Of a stretch of 64,000 bases of DNA, positions 23,630 to 33,772 are shown one piece after another (the stretch's first letter is position 1; each line of letters opens with the position of its first letter). This DNA comes from Gracilariopsis chorda (taxonomy: Eukaryota > Rhodophyta > Florideophyceae > Gracilariales > Gracilariaceae). The notes below the pieces were generated by a model. That model saw only the letters and a list, made by a program, of their open reading frames with translations, was not told the origin of the DNA and did no database searches. The stretch covers positions 124,001 through 188,000 of the forward strand of contig NBIV01000110.1 of assembly GCA_003194525.1 (NCBI GenBank), in the 5' to 3' direction. The position numbers and the translations under genes are program-made.

Positions 23630-25840
23630 ATGGGCCTTCTAGTCGACGGTACCCCTCTGGCATGGCCGCAGTCAAAGCCCCATCGCCACACAGTTAAGAC
23701 CAACGGCGTGTCTCAATTTCTCTCTGTCTACCGCTCTGCAAAGCATTTCAAGGACCACCAACTCAAATGGGGCGACGAGGTAGAGTATTTGCTAGTATCT
23801 TTCGACCCGTCTTCAAAACGCGCAACTCTACTGTTGCGCGCCCCAGAGCTACTTGACGTGCTGCAACAACCTGAACATGCCCAACCGCCTCGCTCTTCCG
23901 TCCCAATTTTGTGGCGGCCAGAGTATGCGGCTTGGATGATTGAGGGCACTCCGGGTATACCCTACCGCTCCTACGCCGCTGACCTCGTTAATGTGGAACG
24001 TAACATGGCTTTGCGACGTTCTGAAATTGCCAAATTGCTTGCGAATGGCGAGACTGTTCTCAGTTTGACTACCTTTCCCAACGCTGGCTGTGGCGTCTTT
24101 ACCTCGCCCCCAACCCTCCCTTTCGGTCCGGTGGCACGATCCTTCTTTACGAGTGACGCCGTCATCAGTCCGCATCCACGCTTTCCAACCCTTACCCGAA
24201 ACATTCGACTGCGCCGCGGAAAGAAGGTTCATATTCGTGTACCTTTGTTCATTGATCACAACACAGCTCCATCCATGCCGCTCATCCCGGACCAAGTCGA
24301 GCATCTCTCCCTACTGCAACAGGCGTCGGAAAATATTGCGCGCCATACCCCTGATGCAAAGTTACTTGAACACGGTTTGAGAACCGTGGTCAATGACACC
24401 ATAGTCATGGACTCCGCGGCTTTTGGAATGGGTTGCGGCTGTTTGCAGGTCACGCTTCAGGGGCGTGATCTCAGTGAAACCCGCTACTTGTACGATCAAT
24501 TGGCCGTTATGGCTCCGCTTATGCTAGCGCTTACCGCTGCCACCCCGGCTCTGAGGGGCCTGCTTGCGGATACCGACGTACGCTGGAATGTTATTTCTGC
24601 AGCTATGGATGACCGAACCGACGAGGAGGAGCAAACGGGACGTGTTCCCAAGTCGCGATACAGTTCTATTGACTGTTATCTGTCAGACAGGGCCAAGTAT
24701 AGCCCGGAGAAGTATAATGACCTTCCTATCCCCATCAACGAAATGGCGTATCAACAGCTTATTGAGGGAGGCGTCGATCATCTGCTGGCGCAGCACGTTG
24801 CACATCTTTTCATTCGTGACCCGCTGGTTGTGTATGAGGAGAAGCTTGAACAGGACAATGAAACGTCCACTGATCACTTTGAGAACATTCAGAGCACCAA
24901 TTGGAACACGGTTCGCTTCAAACCGCCACCACCTGGAACTGATATCGGATGGAGAACTGAGTTCCGCTCCATGGAAGTCGGTCTTACAGACTTTGAAAAC
25001 GCGGCCTTCTCAGTGTTTATTGTGCTGCTTTCTCGTGTTATTCTCGCCTTCAATCTCAACTTTTACATACCTATGTCCAAGGTGGACGACAACATGGAAG
25101 TGGCTCATGAACGCGACGCCGCCAACAAGCAAAGCTTTTACTTTAGAAAGAACATCTTCAAGTCCTCCACGGGAGCGGAATTTTTGTGCGATTGCGGCCA
25201 TGTACATAATGCCTCGCTTGTCCGCGGTCATGCCGAATGTGTTGATATTGATAACTTTTGTGGCAGGGCCGAAGACAGCAGCGGATCAGATTCAGACTCT
25301 GAACCTTTTGAGTTGATGACTTTGGATGAAATCTTGAATGGAAAACCGTTGTGTCGTAATGGTCGTCCTGAGGGCTTCGCGTTTGCCGGTCTGATTCCTT
25401 TGATCCGGGGGTATCTGGATGCGCTTACCATTGATACTATGACAAGAGCTCGCTTGCACTTGTATCTAGATTTCATTGCTGATCGTGCATCCGGAGATCT
25501 CTGCACGAACGCCACCTTTATTCGAAACTTTATTCGAAAGCACCCGGCATACAAGTATGACTCTGTCGTGTCACATGAGATTAATTATGATTTGATGCTC
25601 ACTCTAAAGGGAATAACCAGTGGTGAAATTGCCGCGCCGGAACTTCTCGGCGATTATCAGGCACAAAGTTTCTTTGAGGAGAGCGAAACTGCGGATACTA
25701 TGATGGCGCGAATGCAGAGGAAACTTGAGGGACCTGAAGCTGCGATGTTGCATGGCGCTTCTATGCCAACCTGGGCGCTGGAAGAAACGCTTCGAAATAT
25801 TGCTAGAGAACAAGTTGTGGATACGAGGTGTGGATGTTGA
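23630..25840 (+). CDS. GCLC: Glutamate-cysteine ligase catalytic subunit
   Basis: The product is 736 aa with no intron. It catalyses ATP-dependent joining of glutamate and cysteine, the first step of glutathione synthesis, in the cytosol. The start MGLLVDGTPLAW matches the family's usual MGLL..GTPLSW N-terminus, which fixes the ATG at 23630 although the frame is open further upstream. KWGDEVEYLLVSFD carries the glutamate-binding and metal-ligand region. Other family blocks are FGMGCGCLQVTLQ, RDPLVVYEE and GWRTEFRSMEVGLTDFENAAF. This is the animal/fungal/oomycete type (GCS superfamily 2), not the proteobacteria-like type of land plants. At 736 aa it is longer than human GCLC (637), with an acidic insert near residues 540-560 (SSGSDSDSEP). 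Confidence 0.95.
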   Translation: MGLLVDGTPLAWPQSKPHRHTVKTNGVSQFLSVYRSAKHFKDHQLKWGDEVEYLLVSFDPSSKRATLLLRAPELLDVLQQPEHAQPPRSSVPILWRPEYAAWMIEGTPGIPYRSYAADLVNVERNMALRRSEIAKLLANGETVLSLTTFPNAGCGVFTSPPTLPFGPVARSFFTSDAVISPHPRFPTLTRNIRLRRGKKVHIRVPLFIDHNTAPSMPLIPDQVEHLSLLQQASENIARHTPDAKLLEHGLRTVVNDTIVMDSAAFGMGCGCLQVTLQGRDLSETRYLYDQLAVMAPLMLALTAATPALRGLLADTDVRWNVISAAMDDRTDEEEQTGRVPKSRYSSIDCYLSDRAKYSPEKYNDLPIPINEMAYQQLIEGGVDHLLAQHVAHLFIRDPLVVYEEKLEQDNETSTDHFENIQSTNWNTVRFKPPPPGTDIGWRTEFRSMEVGLTDFENAAFSVFIVLLSRVILAFNLNFYIPMSKVDDNMEVAHERDAANKQSFYFRKNIFKSSTGAEFLCDCGHVHNASLVRGHAECVDIDNFCGRAEDSSGSDSDSEPFELMTLDEILNGKPLCRNGRPEGFAFAGLIPLIRGYLDALTIDTMTRARLHLYLDFIADRASGDLCTNATFIRNFIRKHPAYKYDSVVSHEINYDLMLTLKGITSGEIAAPELLGDYQAQSFFEESETADTMMARMQRKLEGPEAAMLHGASMPTWALEETLRNIAREQVVDTRCGC

Positions 25841-26474
25841 CTCTTCTGGTACTGTATGTTTAGGCGATACCGCATTTTTTTGTTGATCTACCACCACAGG
25901 TAGACCTGTAGATACTCATATATGAATAAACAGTTTTTTTTTCCACTAGACTTGCCTCGTACATGAGCAAAGTCCTGTGTGTTAGAGAGGGGACGGGGAG
26001 GTCCAGCTGTCGCGAAGTAGTGTACAGTTTCCGTGAACCATTTGCATGGCGATGGTCAGAACGAAAAATCAAGAATCACGAAGGCTAGAACGTGCTCTAT
26101 ACACGCGCTGAAAGCAAAGAGTAGTTGATTTGCTCACGGTTTCTTCTTCGTCATTGCGGGCTCGTGAATAATGATTCCGGCATCTCGGAAGATGGAAGAA
26201 ATCTTTACTCGAGTAAGTTATCTATGTTTGGGAAGGCAAACAACTTCTTTGGCCTCTGATAGCAGCTACTCTTTTCCTTCTCTTTGCATTAGGGCGTGCA
26301 AGCTCTGATCTTTTCCAACTCCTTTCGCTTCGGGGAACGACGCGCATGTTGCTCTGCATCGTTCCTATCCATTGTCCAGGAACGATATCTTGACATTCCT
26401 TGTCCCAAATAAGCTGCAGCAATGGCACGCGGTGTCGCTACGTGCTGGCAGGTCACGTGTATGGGGTAAGACAT
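25841..26474. other. Intergenic region
   Basis: This is the 3' side of GCL, with AATAAA at about 25924-25929, and the 3' side of the minus-strand PET117-like gene. No coding region is supported. Confidence 0.5.
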
Positions 26475-26693
26475 TTATTGATCGGAAGATGCTTGCTTGG
26501 CCTGATCTATTTGTTGAGCCTCTTGCTCTTTCAAAAGCACTTCGCGACGGTGGCGCTCTCTTTCTGCATCCAAAAGCACGCCGGCTTGCATCCTGGATAT
26601 TTGTTTCTTTTGGTCCCAGTGGACGTAACCGATAATTCCCAGAGTTGCGGCACATGTGATAGCCAGAACTGCAAATGCTCGAGAGACGGCCAT
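26475..26693 (-). CDS. PET117: PET117-like cytochrome c oxidase assembly factor
   Basis: The product is 72 aa, starting MAVSRAFAVLAI. It has one N-terminal hydrophobic segment (AFAVLAITCAATLGIIGYVHW), then a charged helix with a Q-K-K/M-x-x-G-V-x-x-D-x-E-R pattern (MQAGVLLDAERERHRREVLL). Family: PET117 proteins are 70-110 aa mitochondrial inner-membrane or matrix factors that support heme a synthesis and COX assembly. They share the pattern of one N-terminal helix and the G(V/P)xxDxER motif. The upstream in-frame extension (to 26744) is not conserved-looking, so the ATG at 26693 was preferred. The gene is divergent from NDUFS3. Confidence 0.7.
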   Translation of the reverse strand: MAVSRAFAVLAITCAATLGIIGYVHWDQKKQISRMQAGVLLDAERERHRREVLLKEQEAQQIDQAKQASSDQ

Positions 26694-27314
26694 TGAAATC
26701 AGCGATGTCAATGATATACTCTCAAACCATATCGGATTATGCAACGCGCCCTAAGATACCCTACCACACGCACCAAAGAGATAGGTGTGTGTGTCCTAGA
26801 TATCTTGTCCAGAGTTTGAAGGGCCTACCGCAAAATCACCGTTCGGAGCTGACGATAAGCTTTCTCCTCTTTTTGGATAGTACCGCGGTTCCCTGCTCCG
26901 TGCTGCTTGATCCTCGAAACATAAACCATGAAAGTCGCGCGTGATGACAACGTCAGTCCTGCAAACACTAAAATGCGCGGAGCCGATCGCTTTGATGGCG
27001 CAGCACGAAGTCAAGTGTAAAAAAGCAAATGAACAAATAAAACAAAAACAACTGTTCCTGTGGAGGTTTTTGCTGGTCAGCGCTTTTGGTGGAGGTCCTG
27101 AGAAAACATTGGCATCATTGCTTTCAATGCACGGCTTTCTACAACTAGCTACGTGCCTCCTTCGCCTGGGAAGAACTAACCGTGTCCCCGCCGCTTACCT
27201 TCGATACCGTCGGTACCAGCTATCTCCCAACTACGCTTGTATCGTCTTTTCGATCGTTGCGCCAAGTCTTGGATCGTGCGAGGTCCCAAAGATCCTACAA
27301 GCATCTGCACAACA
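26694..27314. promoter_or_regulatory. Shared upstream region of PET117-like and NDUFS3 genes
   Basis: A 620-bp divergent gap separates two genes for respiratory-chain biogenesis, so it could act as a bidirectional promoter (inference). No TATA box or gene was recognised. Confidence 0.4.
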
Positions 27315-28073
27315 ATGATGTCCGTTCGTCGTGTAATGTCGAGGCTGCTCTTGTCAGCCCCCAGAACGAGCTATCGCGCATTATGCACTGCTACAGATAC
27401 AACGTCAGCAAAGCCCGTCAGCAACCCCCAACTTGAGCAGCAGAAAGCGTTTCTGGCTTCCGTCGTAGAGACACTTCCCAATGCAATCACAGCCGCCCGG
27501 ATTCAAGGCGGAAACGCACCAAGCGGTGGCGAAATGGTTCTAGAAGTCCCAAGCAATGTTACCGTTCCTGTTCTTCGCTTCCTAAAGCTACACTCTTCAT
27601 CACAGTTCAAGTGCTTTATTCAAGCCACCGCAGTGGATTACCCCGAGCTTAAGGAGAGATTCAGAGTCGTGTATAGCCTGCTTTCCACCAGATTCAATGC
27701 GCGCATCCGCGTTCAAACCTACGTCGACGAAGTAACTCCTGTTGAATCCGCGACGAAGGTGTTCAAGGGGGCTGACTGGTTCGAGCGCGAAGTATGGGAT
27801 ATGTATGGTGTGTTCTTCCACAGTCACCCTGACCTTCGAAGAATTCTTACGGATTACGGATTCGAAGGCCATCCGCAGCGCAAAGACTTCCCGCTCTCAG
27901 GCTATGTCGAGGTTCGATATGATGATGCAGAGAAGAGAGTGGTGCAAGAGCCGGTTGAAATTGCCCAGGAATATCGAAGCTTCGACTATTCCACTCCGTG
28001 GGAAGTGTTTCCGGAAGGAACCCGTCCAAAGGATGCAGTACAATTAGAACAATCAGAGAAGAAACCGGAGTGA
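27315..28073 (+). CDS. NDUFS3: Mitochondrial complex I 30 kDa subunit (NDUFS3/NAD9)
   Basis: The product is about 252 aa. The start is at the ATGATG pair (27315/27318), followed by an Arg/Ser-rich presequence ([20 protein letters not shown]) typical of matrix import. The body shows family blocks: [77 protein letters not shown]. This is the signature region of the 30 kDa subunit in the peripheral arm near the ubiquinone site. A nuclear location with a presequence fits a gene that has left the mitochondrial genome. The tail EQSEKKPE is charged and unconserved. No intron is seen. Confidence 0.95.
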   Translation: MMSVRRVMSRLLLSAPRTSYRALCTATDTTSAKPVSNPQLEQQKAFLASVVETLPNAITAARIQGGNAPSGGEMVLEVPSNVTVPVLRFLKLHSSSQFKCFIQATAVDYPELKERFRVVYSLLSTRFNARIRVQTYVDEVTPVESATKVFKGADWFEREVWDMYGVFFHSHPDLRRILTDYGFEGHPQRKDFPLSGYVEVRYDDAEKRVVQEPVEIAQEYRSFDYSTPWEVFPEGTRPKDAVQLEQSEKKPE

Positions 28074-28145
28074 GATGCGCGAGTGGAGTAGCGCGGAGCA
28101 CATTTCACATGTTGACCAGCATTTTTATACTTTGTTCTCGTAGTG

Positions 28146-29705
28146 CTAGATCGATTCCTCCTCGTTTACTCTCTCCGGTACTTTGGCTAAAACTAAACCT
28201 CTCAGTATCACCTTCGCACGCACTGCTCCTGAGAGCCCAACGGGAAAGTATCCCTCTTTCGATTTTGTCGTAGACTGAATCAGCTCGCTTGCGAATACTC
28301 GCACGCTTCCAAGTTCCTTTCCACTATCAAGAACAGTTAGCTTGACGTTGGCCTGCGATGTATCTTCACATAGTGCATCGAAGCTGAAGCTCCAGACCGG
28401 ATTTATAGGGTCCATTCCGGGGATTGGGCATTTTGCTTGGCGGATTGGTGGGGTCTGTTTTTGCTTATCCCCAACCTCTATTCTACACGCAACTTCTTTC
28501 GACATGGGCGGCAGGTTCCTTGCACGGTCGATTAGTATAGAAACAACACATCGCCCTACCACTGGTTCGGAGGGGTCTTGGAATGCGTAGAACTTAGATA
28601 TCAAGAAGAGCTCTCCATTCTTGGCAACTTTCTCCCGCACTCGGTCGTGAAACCGTTCCCATCTCACTTCCGTCGCCAAGAGTTCCCTAGCAGTGAATGT
28701 CATGGAACCGACAAGATCGTCCTTCGAAAGGCGGTCTTTATCTAGGCATTTGAGCCTAAACGGCTGTTCCATAGCCGAAACAAGGAAAGCTTTAGTTGTA
28801 TTCCACACTGGCTCCAGCTTGTCCCATACCACGTCTGTTTTCATTTCCTCAAGACCAAAAGTTGCTCGACAATATAAATCAGGGATGGACTTTATCTTCC
28901 CTATTCTCTTTAGCTTCGTAAAGCCTCTTCCCTGCTTAATGGTGACCACCATCACGCCAAATGGCGGAAAGTATGTGCGAAAAAAATCTACAGACTCGGA
29001 AAGTTTGTGCATAAATCGATTTGGCAAGACAATCATTGATGCGGTTACATTCTTCAGCACCAAACGGACAACTTTTTCTAGAGGCCCGAATTCGCTCAAG
29101 TTGGCAATGCCTGTGAAATCCATGTCAATTGTGGGGTGGTCTATCATCGCAACATGGACGGCTCCCACTAATGGTATGTTCTTTATGAGAGGTCTTAGAA
29201 CAACAGAAAGCCTGCCAGACCAGCGTAGCTCCTTGATTCCAAACGGTGCTGTCAGCGGAGCGCACTTCATCTTTATGTTCGGTGATCCTTGGAAGTGAAC
29301 ATCTAGGTCCAGGGCGATCGAATCGTTGTGCCGCTTATGAACTATTACTTTATCAACACGAAGAGGGTCCTTCCCGAGATCAGCACTGATGAACCTGAAC
29401 TTGGAAAACGGGGGCGGTATATGGTGGTTGATTAGCGGTTGAATTGCCCAGTCAAGTTGATCCTCAACGATCTTCCCGATTTGTGGCCAGCATATCCGAG
29501 TTATCTCATTGCACCAGTCCAGACTTTCCACCACTCCCGCAATCTTGTCTCTGGGAGAAAATGTGTCGGTGGCTGGAATTTGAATGCGCGGAATCTTAGA
29601 CATTCTAGCGCGACGAGCACGTAGGACGTTTTGAGGGATGGGACGCGCGTACAAGTGCCTATAGGAAAAGTACACAAATATCGCAAAAAGAATGACCCAT
29701 ATCAT
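28146..29705 (-). CDS. SMP-C2 membrane tether (extended-synaptotagmin/tricalbin-like)
   Basis: The product is 519 aa, starting at ATG 29705. An N-terminal transmembrane segment (MIWVILFAIFVYFSYRHLY) is followed by a region with SMP-domain features (ESLDWCNEITRICWPQIG, then lipid-cavity strands such as PLVGAVHVAMIDHPTIDMDF). Two C2 domains lie at about 255-390 (VTIKQGRGFTKLK..) and 395-505 (VSILIDRARNLPP..). Family: E-Syts, tricalbins and plant SYTs sit in the ER and move lipids at ER-plasma membrane contacts. The calcium-binding aspartates are only partly present (LDKDRLSKDD in the first C2), so calcium dependence is uncertain. Its 3' end lies 72 bp from that of NDUFS3 (convergent). Confidence 0.85.
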   Translation of the reverse strand: MIWVILFAIFVYFSYRHLYARPIPQNVLRARRARMSKIPRIQIPATDTFSPRDKIAGVVESLDWCNEITRICWPQIGKIVEDQLDWAIQPLINHHIPPPFSKFRFISADLGKDPLRVDKVIVHKRHNDSIALDLDVHFQGSPNIKMKCAPLTAPFGIKELRWSGRLSVVLRPLIKNIPLVGAVHVAMIDHPTIDMDFTGIANLSEFGPLEKVVRLVLKNVTASMIVLPNRFMHKLSESVDFFRTYFPPFGVMVVTIKQGRGFTKLKRIGKIKSIPDLYCRATFGLEEMKTDVVWDKLEPVWNTTKAFLVSAMEQPFRLKCLDKDRLSKDDLVGSMTFTARELLATEVRWERFHDRVREKVAKNGELFLISKFYAFQDPSEPVVGRCVVSILIDRARNLPPMSKEVACRIEVGDKQKQTPPIRQAKCPIPGMDPINPVWSFSFDALCEDTSQANVKLTVLDSGKELGSVRVFASELIQSTTKSKEGYFPVGLSGAVRAKVILRGLVLAKVPERVNEEESI

Positions 29706-30778
29706 CTTGCGATCTCTTTTGAAGGCAGGGTGCGGGAAGCGCTCGGAAGCTCAACGGGTCTGACCCAGCTCGTCTACACGAGTCTGTGGGCCAAGCCGGA
29801 GCTAGCAAACGAAACACGTAGTGCAGAATGTGGCGAGGTTCACAGCTAGTCCAAAAATATAATTACAAGGGTACAAAGAGTGTTTCGTCGAGACCCGAAA
29901 AAAGGCTTTGAAGATAGTGCTTCTGGGACAACGCGCTCGGCGAATGTGGTTGCTGAGTAGAGAATTTAAATAATGATATCCTAACGAATTCCCTTACTGT
30001 GTGTGCGACCCGTCTGAGGAAACGTGCGATGAAAGAGTTTCATTGCCACGGTAGTTGAGCGTGGAACATGGAGGCGGGCCAAGTAGCCAGTACGGAGAGT
30101 TGTAAAATGTCTATAACTCTCCGCCTGATCGCAGGACCAACGTTGCTCCTGGAGACACACCGGTGCTGTTCGCCTTCCTAACCCCTGCGTTCAAAAGAGG
30201 ACCGCGACGTGACATCGGTGCTGTACGCGCGTTCACATCTGGTTTGGACCGCACAAGCTAGGGTGGAGGGGTGCTACTACCAAGTTGGTACTACAACGGT
30301 ACGTGTAGTACCTTTGTCCTGCATACAGCAAGGACACAAGAACACAGGTCGTACACATGCGGGCGGCCTCGGAACTTGCGCACAAGGGCAGATACACAAG
30401 GGTAGCAATTATCTACCCTTGTACTGTACGCGCCACTAGTAGATACGGATGATCCGAACATTGCTTACTCTTTTTAGGTGACAGCAGAGTCACTCCGTAC
30501 AGAATCTGTTCTGTGTTGCAGATATCTTAAGAGAGCACAAGACACGGCTTGAAGTTAGTCGACATGCAACAACGTCTCACAAGCCAAAGTATTTCTTGGC
30601 AACTGATGAACGTATCTGAAATTCATGTGAGGAGCATTTCATGAATCATTGTTCACAGCTACACGTACTCGCCGCCCTGCTTGCCCTACCCTGGTAAGCG
30701 TTTCCACAGTCCCAGGAGCTGTATTTTTCTTATTTCGAACCCTCCTGAACGGCCTAATCCATCTATGTCTTGAGCCAT
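29706..30778. other. Intergenic region with two longer hairpins
   Basis: No gene is supported. Two perfect inverted repeats stand out: a 9-bp stem GGTACTACA/TGTAGTACC at 30287-30312 (8-nt loop), and a 9-bp stem ACAAGGGTA/TACCCTTGT at 30396-30422 (9-nt loop). They may be a MITE remnant or a structured transcript. The region also holds the promoters of the divergent tether and kinase genes. Confidence 0.45.
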
Positions 30779-31858
30779 ATGGCGACCGCAGCAGAACCTA
30801 ACGTCGAAGATGAAGGTTGGGACCAACCTATCAACCGTGCACCATCGCGCAAGCGCTGGCGCTGGTCTCGTGAGGTAACGGACTTCGAAGAAATCGAACA
30901 AATCGGTGAAGGAACTTATGGTCAGGTGTGGATGGGACGTGACAAGCGCTCAGGCGAGATTGTAGCCCTGAAGAAAGTTCGCATGGATCAGGAGAAAGAG
31001 GGTTTTCCAGTCACGGCTATAAGAGAGCTCAAAATGCTCCGCTCATTACGACATGAGAATATTGTAAATCTTAAAGAGATTGTAACCGGCCAAAATCAGA
31101 ATCGCAACAAGGTTCAACGCAATAAGCACGAGATCTACATGGTGTTCGAGTACGTTGACCATGATCTCACAGGCCTGATGGACACACCAACCATTCATTT
31201 TACTGAAGCTCAAGTGAAGACATATGCCAAGCAGCTTCTGTCAGGCCTGTGGTATTGCCATGAGCGCGAAGTACTCCACCGCGATATAAAGGGCTCTAAC
31301 CTGCTCATTGATAACAAGGGCAATCTCAAGATTGCTGATTTCGGTCTCGCTCGTACTTTTAATGATCATCTCAAACGTTACACCAATCGCGTTATTACTC
31401 TGTGGTATCGATCCCCGGAACTTTTACTCGGAGCTGAAGAATATGGTCCAGAAGTTGACATCTGGTCCGTCGGCTGTTTGCTGGTCGAGCTCCTCACAAA
31501 GAAACCGCTTTTCCCCGGCAAGGACGAGCTTGAGCAGTTAGATCTAATATTCAGTGTGCTTGGTAGCCCGACAGAAAGTATATGGCCCGGATGGCAACAA
31601 CTTAGCCTTGCACATACCGTCAAGACGGAGGCATATGTTCCACGCCTTCGACAAAAACTGAAAAGCTTAAGCCAAACAGCGCTTGACCTCATTGAATGGT
31701 TGCTGAAACTTGATCCAAAAAGGAGACCAACTGCATTAGAAGCCTTGGATCATGAGTGGTTTTGGTCAAAACCATACCCTACGCCAAGAGAAGAGCTACC
31801 AAAATATCGCTCCACCCATGAGTTTCAGGCCAAGCAGCGACGAAAAGAAAACCGATAA
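30779..31858 (+). CDS. CDKC / CDK9-CDK12-type transcriptional cyclin-dependent kinase
   Basis: The product is 359 aa, with the ATG at 30779. A complete kinase domain is seen: glycine loop GEGTYGQV (43-50), catalytic lysine in VALKK, cyclin-contact helix PVTAIRE (77-83, compare PITAIRE of plant CDKC and CDK9/12/13), catalytic loop HRDIKGSN, DFG as ADFGLAR, activation-segment threonine in KRYTNRVITLWYRSPE, and GAEEYGPEVDIWSVGC. A short charged tail ends in KQRRKENR. Family role: phosphorylates the RNA polymerase II C-terminal domain to promote elongation, with cyclin T/K partners. All catalytic residues are present. The insert between beta strands (GQNQNRNKVQRNKHE) is typical of CDK9/12. No intron is seen. 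Confidence 0.93.
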   Translation: MATAAEPNVEDEGWDQPINRAPSRKRWRWSREVTDFEEIEQIGEGTYGQVWMGRDKRSGEIVALKKVRMDQEKEGFPVTAIRELKMLRSLRHENIVNLKEIVTGQNQNRNKVQRNKHEIYMVFEYVDHDLTGLMDTPTIHFTEAQVKTYAKQLLSGLWYCHEREVLHRDIKGSNLLIDNKGNLKIADFGLARTFNDHLKRYTNRVITLWYRSPELLLGAEEYGPEVDIWSVGCLLVELLTKKPLFPGKDELEQLDLIFSVLGSPTESIWPGWQQLSLAHTVKTEAYVPRLRQKLKSLSQTALDLIEWLLKLDPKRRPTALEALDHEWFWSKPYPTPREELPKYRSTHEFQAKQRRKENR

Positions 31859-32635
31859 GATAGCATCTTCAATGTGTGTGTATACTTGTGTGTTTACAAG
31901 AACTCATGTCCGTACTTCCAGGACTATGGTGGGGGTTAATCTAGAAAGAACCCTCTCTCTCGAGATAAACCGGCAGTCTTCTCTTGAGATGTTCTTGTTT
32001 TTGATTCGACGTCGAGGCCTTGCCTTGTTCGTAATATGCAACAACTGGGATATACTTACTGTACTTCTGACCGGTCGATAGTCTCCCCTCACTTCTGCAG
32101 CTAACGCGTCGCACTTGTTGATAAAGCGAACAAATGGTCGCAAGTCGACCCAACGGACGCAGCGACGGAGGTCCAAGCAATTGAAAATGCAGTACACGGC
32201 ACCTTGACCCCAGCGGTCACGATGTCTGTTTCATAATTGGTGTTTTTAGGTGTGCCGCTCTACGGCGACATCTGAGAACGAAATGGTCCACATTACTTTC
32301 TATATTGAGTGGGCATCCAAGCAGAAACATTTCCTGTTGTAAACAAACGTAGAGACGGGATGCAGAATCGGGACGCTGCCGGTAAATATTCGCGCCAAAG
32401 CCGCATGCGCTATTCTCAGATTCACTTTGTTCAACAGCGGCTCTGGGACTTCATTGATCGGCGCTGTGATTATGAGGTGGAAACGGAGCCTTTGTTCAAC
32501 CTCGATTTCTCTCTCTAATTGCTGCTCAACGAGTAACCCTAGGCTTTTCTTTGCCAGGGTGTCAGCGGCATCGTTTCCCAGGAGGTCAGCGGCGTCGTTT
32601 CGTGGTATCCCACAGGGTGCATCTTCAATGTAGTT
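31859..32635. other. Intergenic region
   Basis: This lies downstream of the kinase and of the convergent NEPRO-like gene. No supported gene or notable repeat was found. Confidence 0.45.
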
Positions 32636-33772
32636 CTAATCATCAAGTGCCCCGAAGATGTCGTCCAAGTCTTCAGAATCCGAGCTACCTGACTCTTCAG
32701 CTGGTTGATTTGGTGCCACTGTTGCAGCTTTTTGATTCATTTCACTTCTCTTTCCGTCCGACGCTAAACACCCGTTTCCATTTAGTCCGCCATCTTCCTC
32801 TTCTTTGCATTTCTCTTGAACTGTTCTGCATTTCGATGAACTCTTTCTCGTTTGAACTTCACTGATGCTGTTGGATTGCGAATCTCTTTGCTCGATAACG
32901 CCACTACTAAACTTGTATGAAACCGGTATAGACACCTTTGCGCGACCCATACGCATGGTGGGAAACTGGGGCTCGCTAGCCTTCGAAGAAACGAGGTCAT
33001 ATATGTTCTTGTCATCAGTTGGCGGCTCTGGTATACTTTCCGATTCTGTTCTCGATTCTGAGAAGTTCAGCTTCACCGAATCATGCGTTTTATCCTGTAT
33101 CTGAGTTGAACTGTTCGTTTGAGGAAGAGATATGACCTCCTTCGCGATTGGGGTCGGTACACTGCATTTTGTAGTCTGATCATTTTCCAAGAGAGCGACT
33201 TCAGTACCAACGTCCTCAACCAAATAGCCTTCTATATCACGAGAATGAATATTGTTTGGATCTGCTTGTTCTTGAACAGAGAACAGAAGCCCGAGTTCCA
33301 ACGACGCTCCCCGCAATTCTTGGAGTATCTTCTTCTCTAACACGTAAATCCGAGAGAGCATGGATACCATCGTTACGGCAAAGGGAAGAAAATGAGATCG
33401 ACTGACAAGCTCATTTGTAACTTGTATCGCTGCTGAGGGAATAGTTTCGAGTACGAATCTGCTATACAACGTCTCCAGGGATTTTATATCATCATGCGTA
33501 ACGCTCGAAAGGGCTAAGGGTGCGTTTTTTGGTGCTTTCCGTTTCTCAATACCTTTGATAGTAACTGCTTGTCGGATAGAGTTCCACGCAACGTGTTGCT
33601 GGATTCTTCGAAGAATGCGGCGAACTTCTTCAAGTTTTCTGAAGTAAAACCCATGCCTGTGTTGATTTCGGTTCCTGTACATCAAGCGACTGAAGGTCCT
33701 ATGTTCTGTCGTTCTGATCGAATGTTTCTCTATTGAAAGCAGCTCTTGGAATCGAATTCTTATCTGTTCCAT
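32636..33772 (-). CDS. NEPRO/Rmp1-like protein (tentative)
   Basis: The product is about 378 aa from ATG 33772. The N-terminal third is basic and helical with a YRNRNQHRHGFYFRKLEEVRR segment. This recalls the conserved N/K-x-Q-H-R-x-x-x-x-F/W core of NEPRO and RNase MRP subunit Rmp1. The middle is a helical bundle with a Leu-rich stretch (VSMLSRIYVLEKKILQELR). The C-terminal half is disordered and ends with an acidic SSDSEDLDDIFGALDD patch. If the assignment holds it would act in nucleolar pre-rRNA processing (ITS1 cleavage). The match is a short motif recognised by eye, so it could be another coiled nuclear protein. Confidence 0.5.
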   Translation of the reverse strand: MEQIRIRFQELLSIEKHSIRTTEHRTFSRLMYRNRNQHRHGFYFRKLEEVRRILRRIQQHVAWNSIRQAVTIKGIEKRKAPKNAPLALSSVTHDDIKSLETLYSRFVLETIPSAAIQVTNELVSRSHFLPFAVTMVSMLSRIYVLEKKILQELRGASLELGLLFSVQEQADPNNIHSRDIEGYLVEDVGTEVALLENDQTTKCSVPTPIAKEVISLPQTNSSTQIQDKTHDSVKLNFSESRTESESIPEPPTDDKNIYDLVSSKASEPQFPTMRMGRAKVSIPVSYKFSSGVIEQRDSQSNSISEVQTRKSSSKCRTVQEKCKEEEDGGLNGNGCLASDGKRSEMNQKAATVAPNQPAEESGSSDSEDLDDIFGALDD

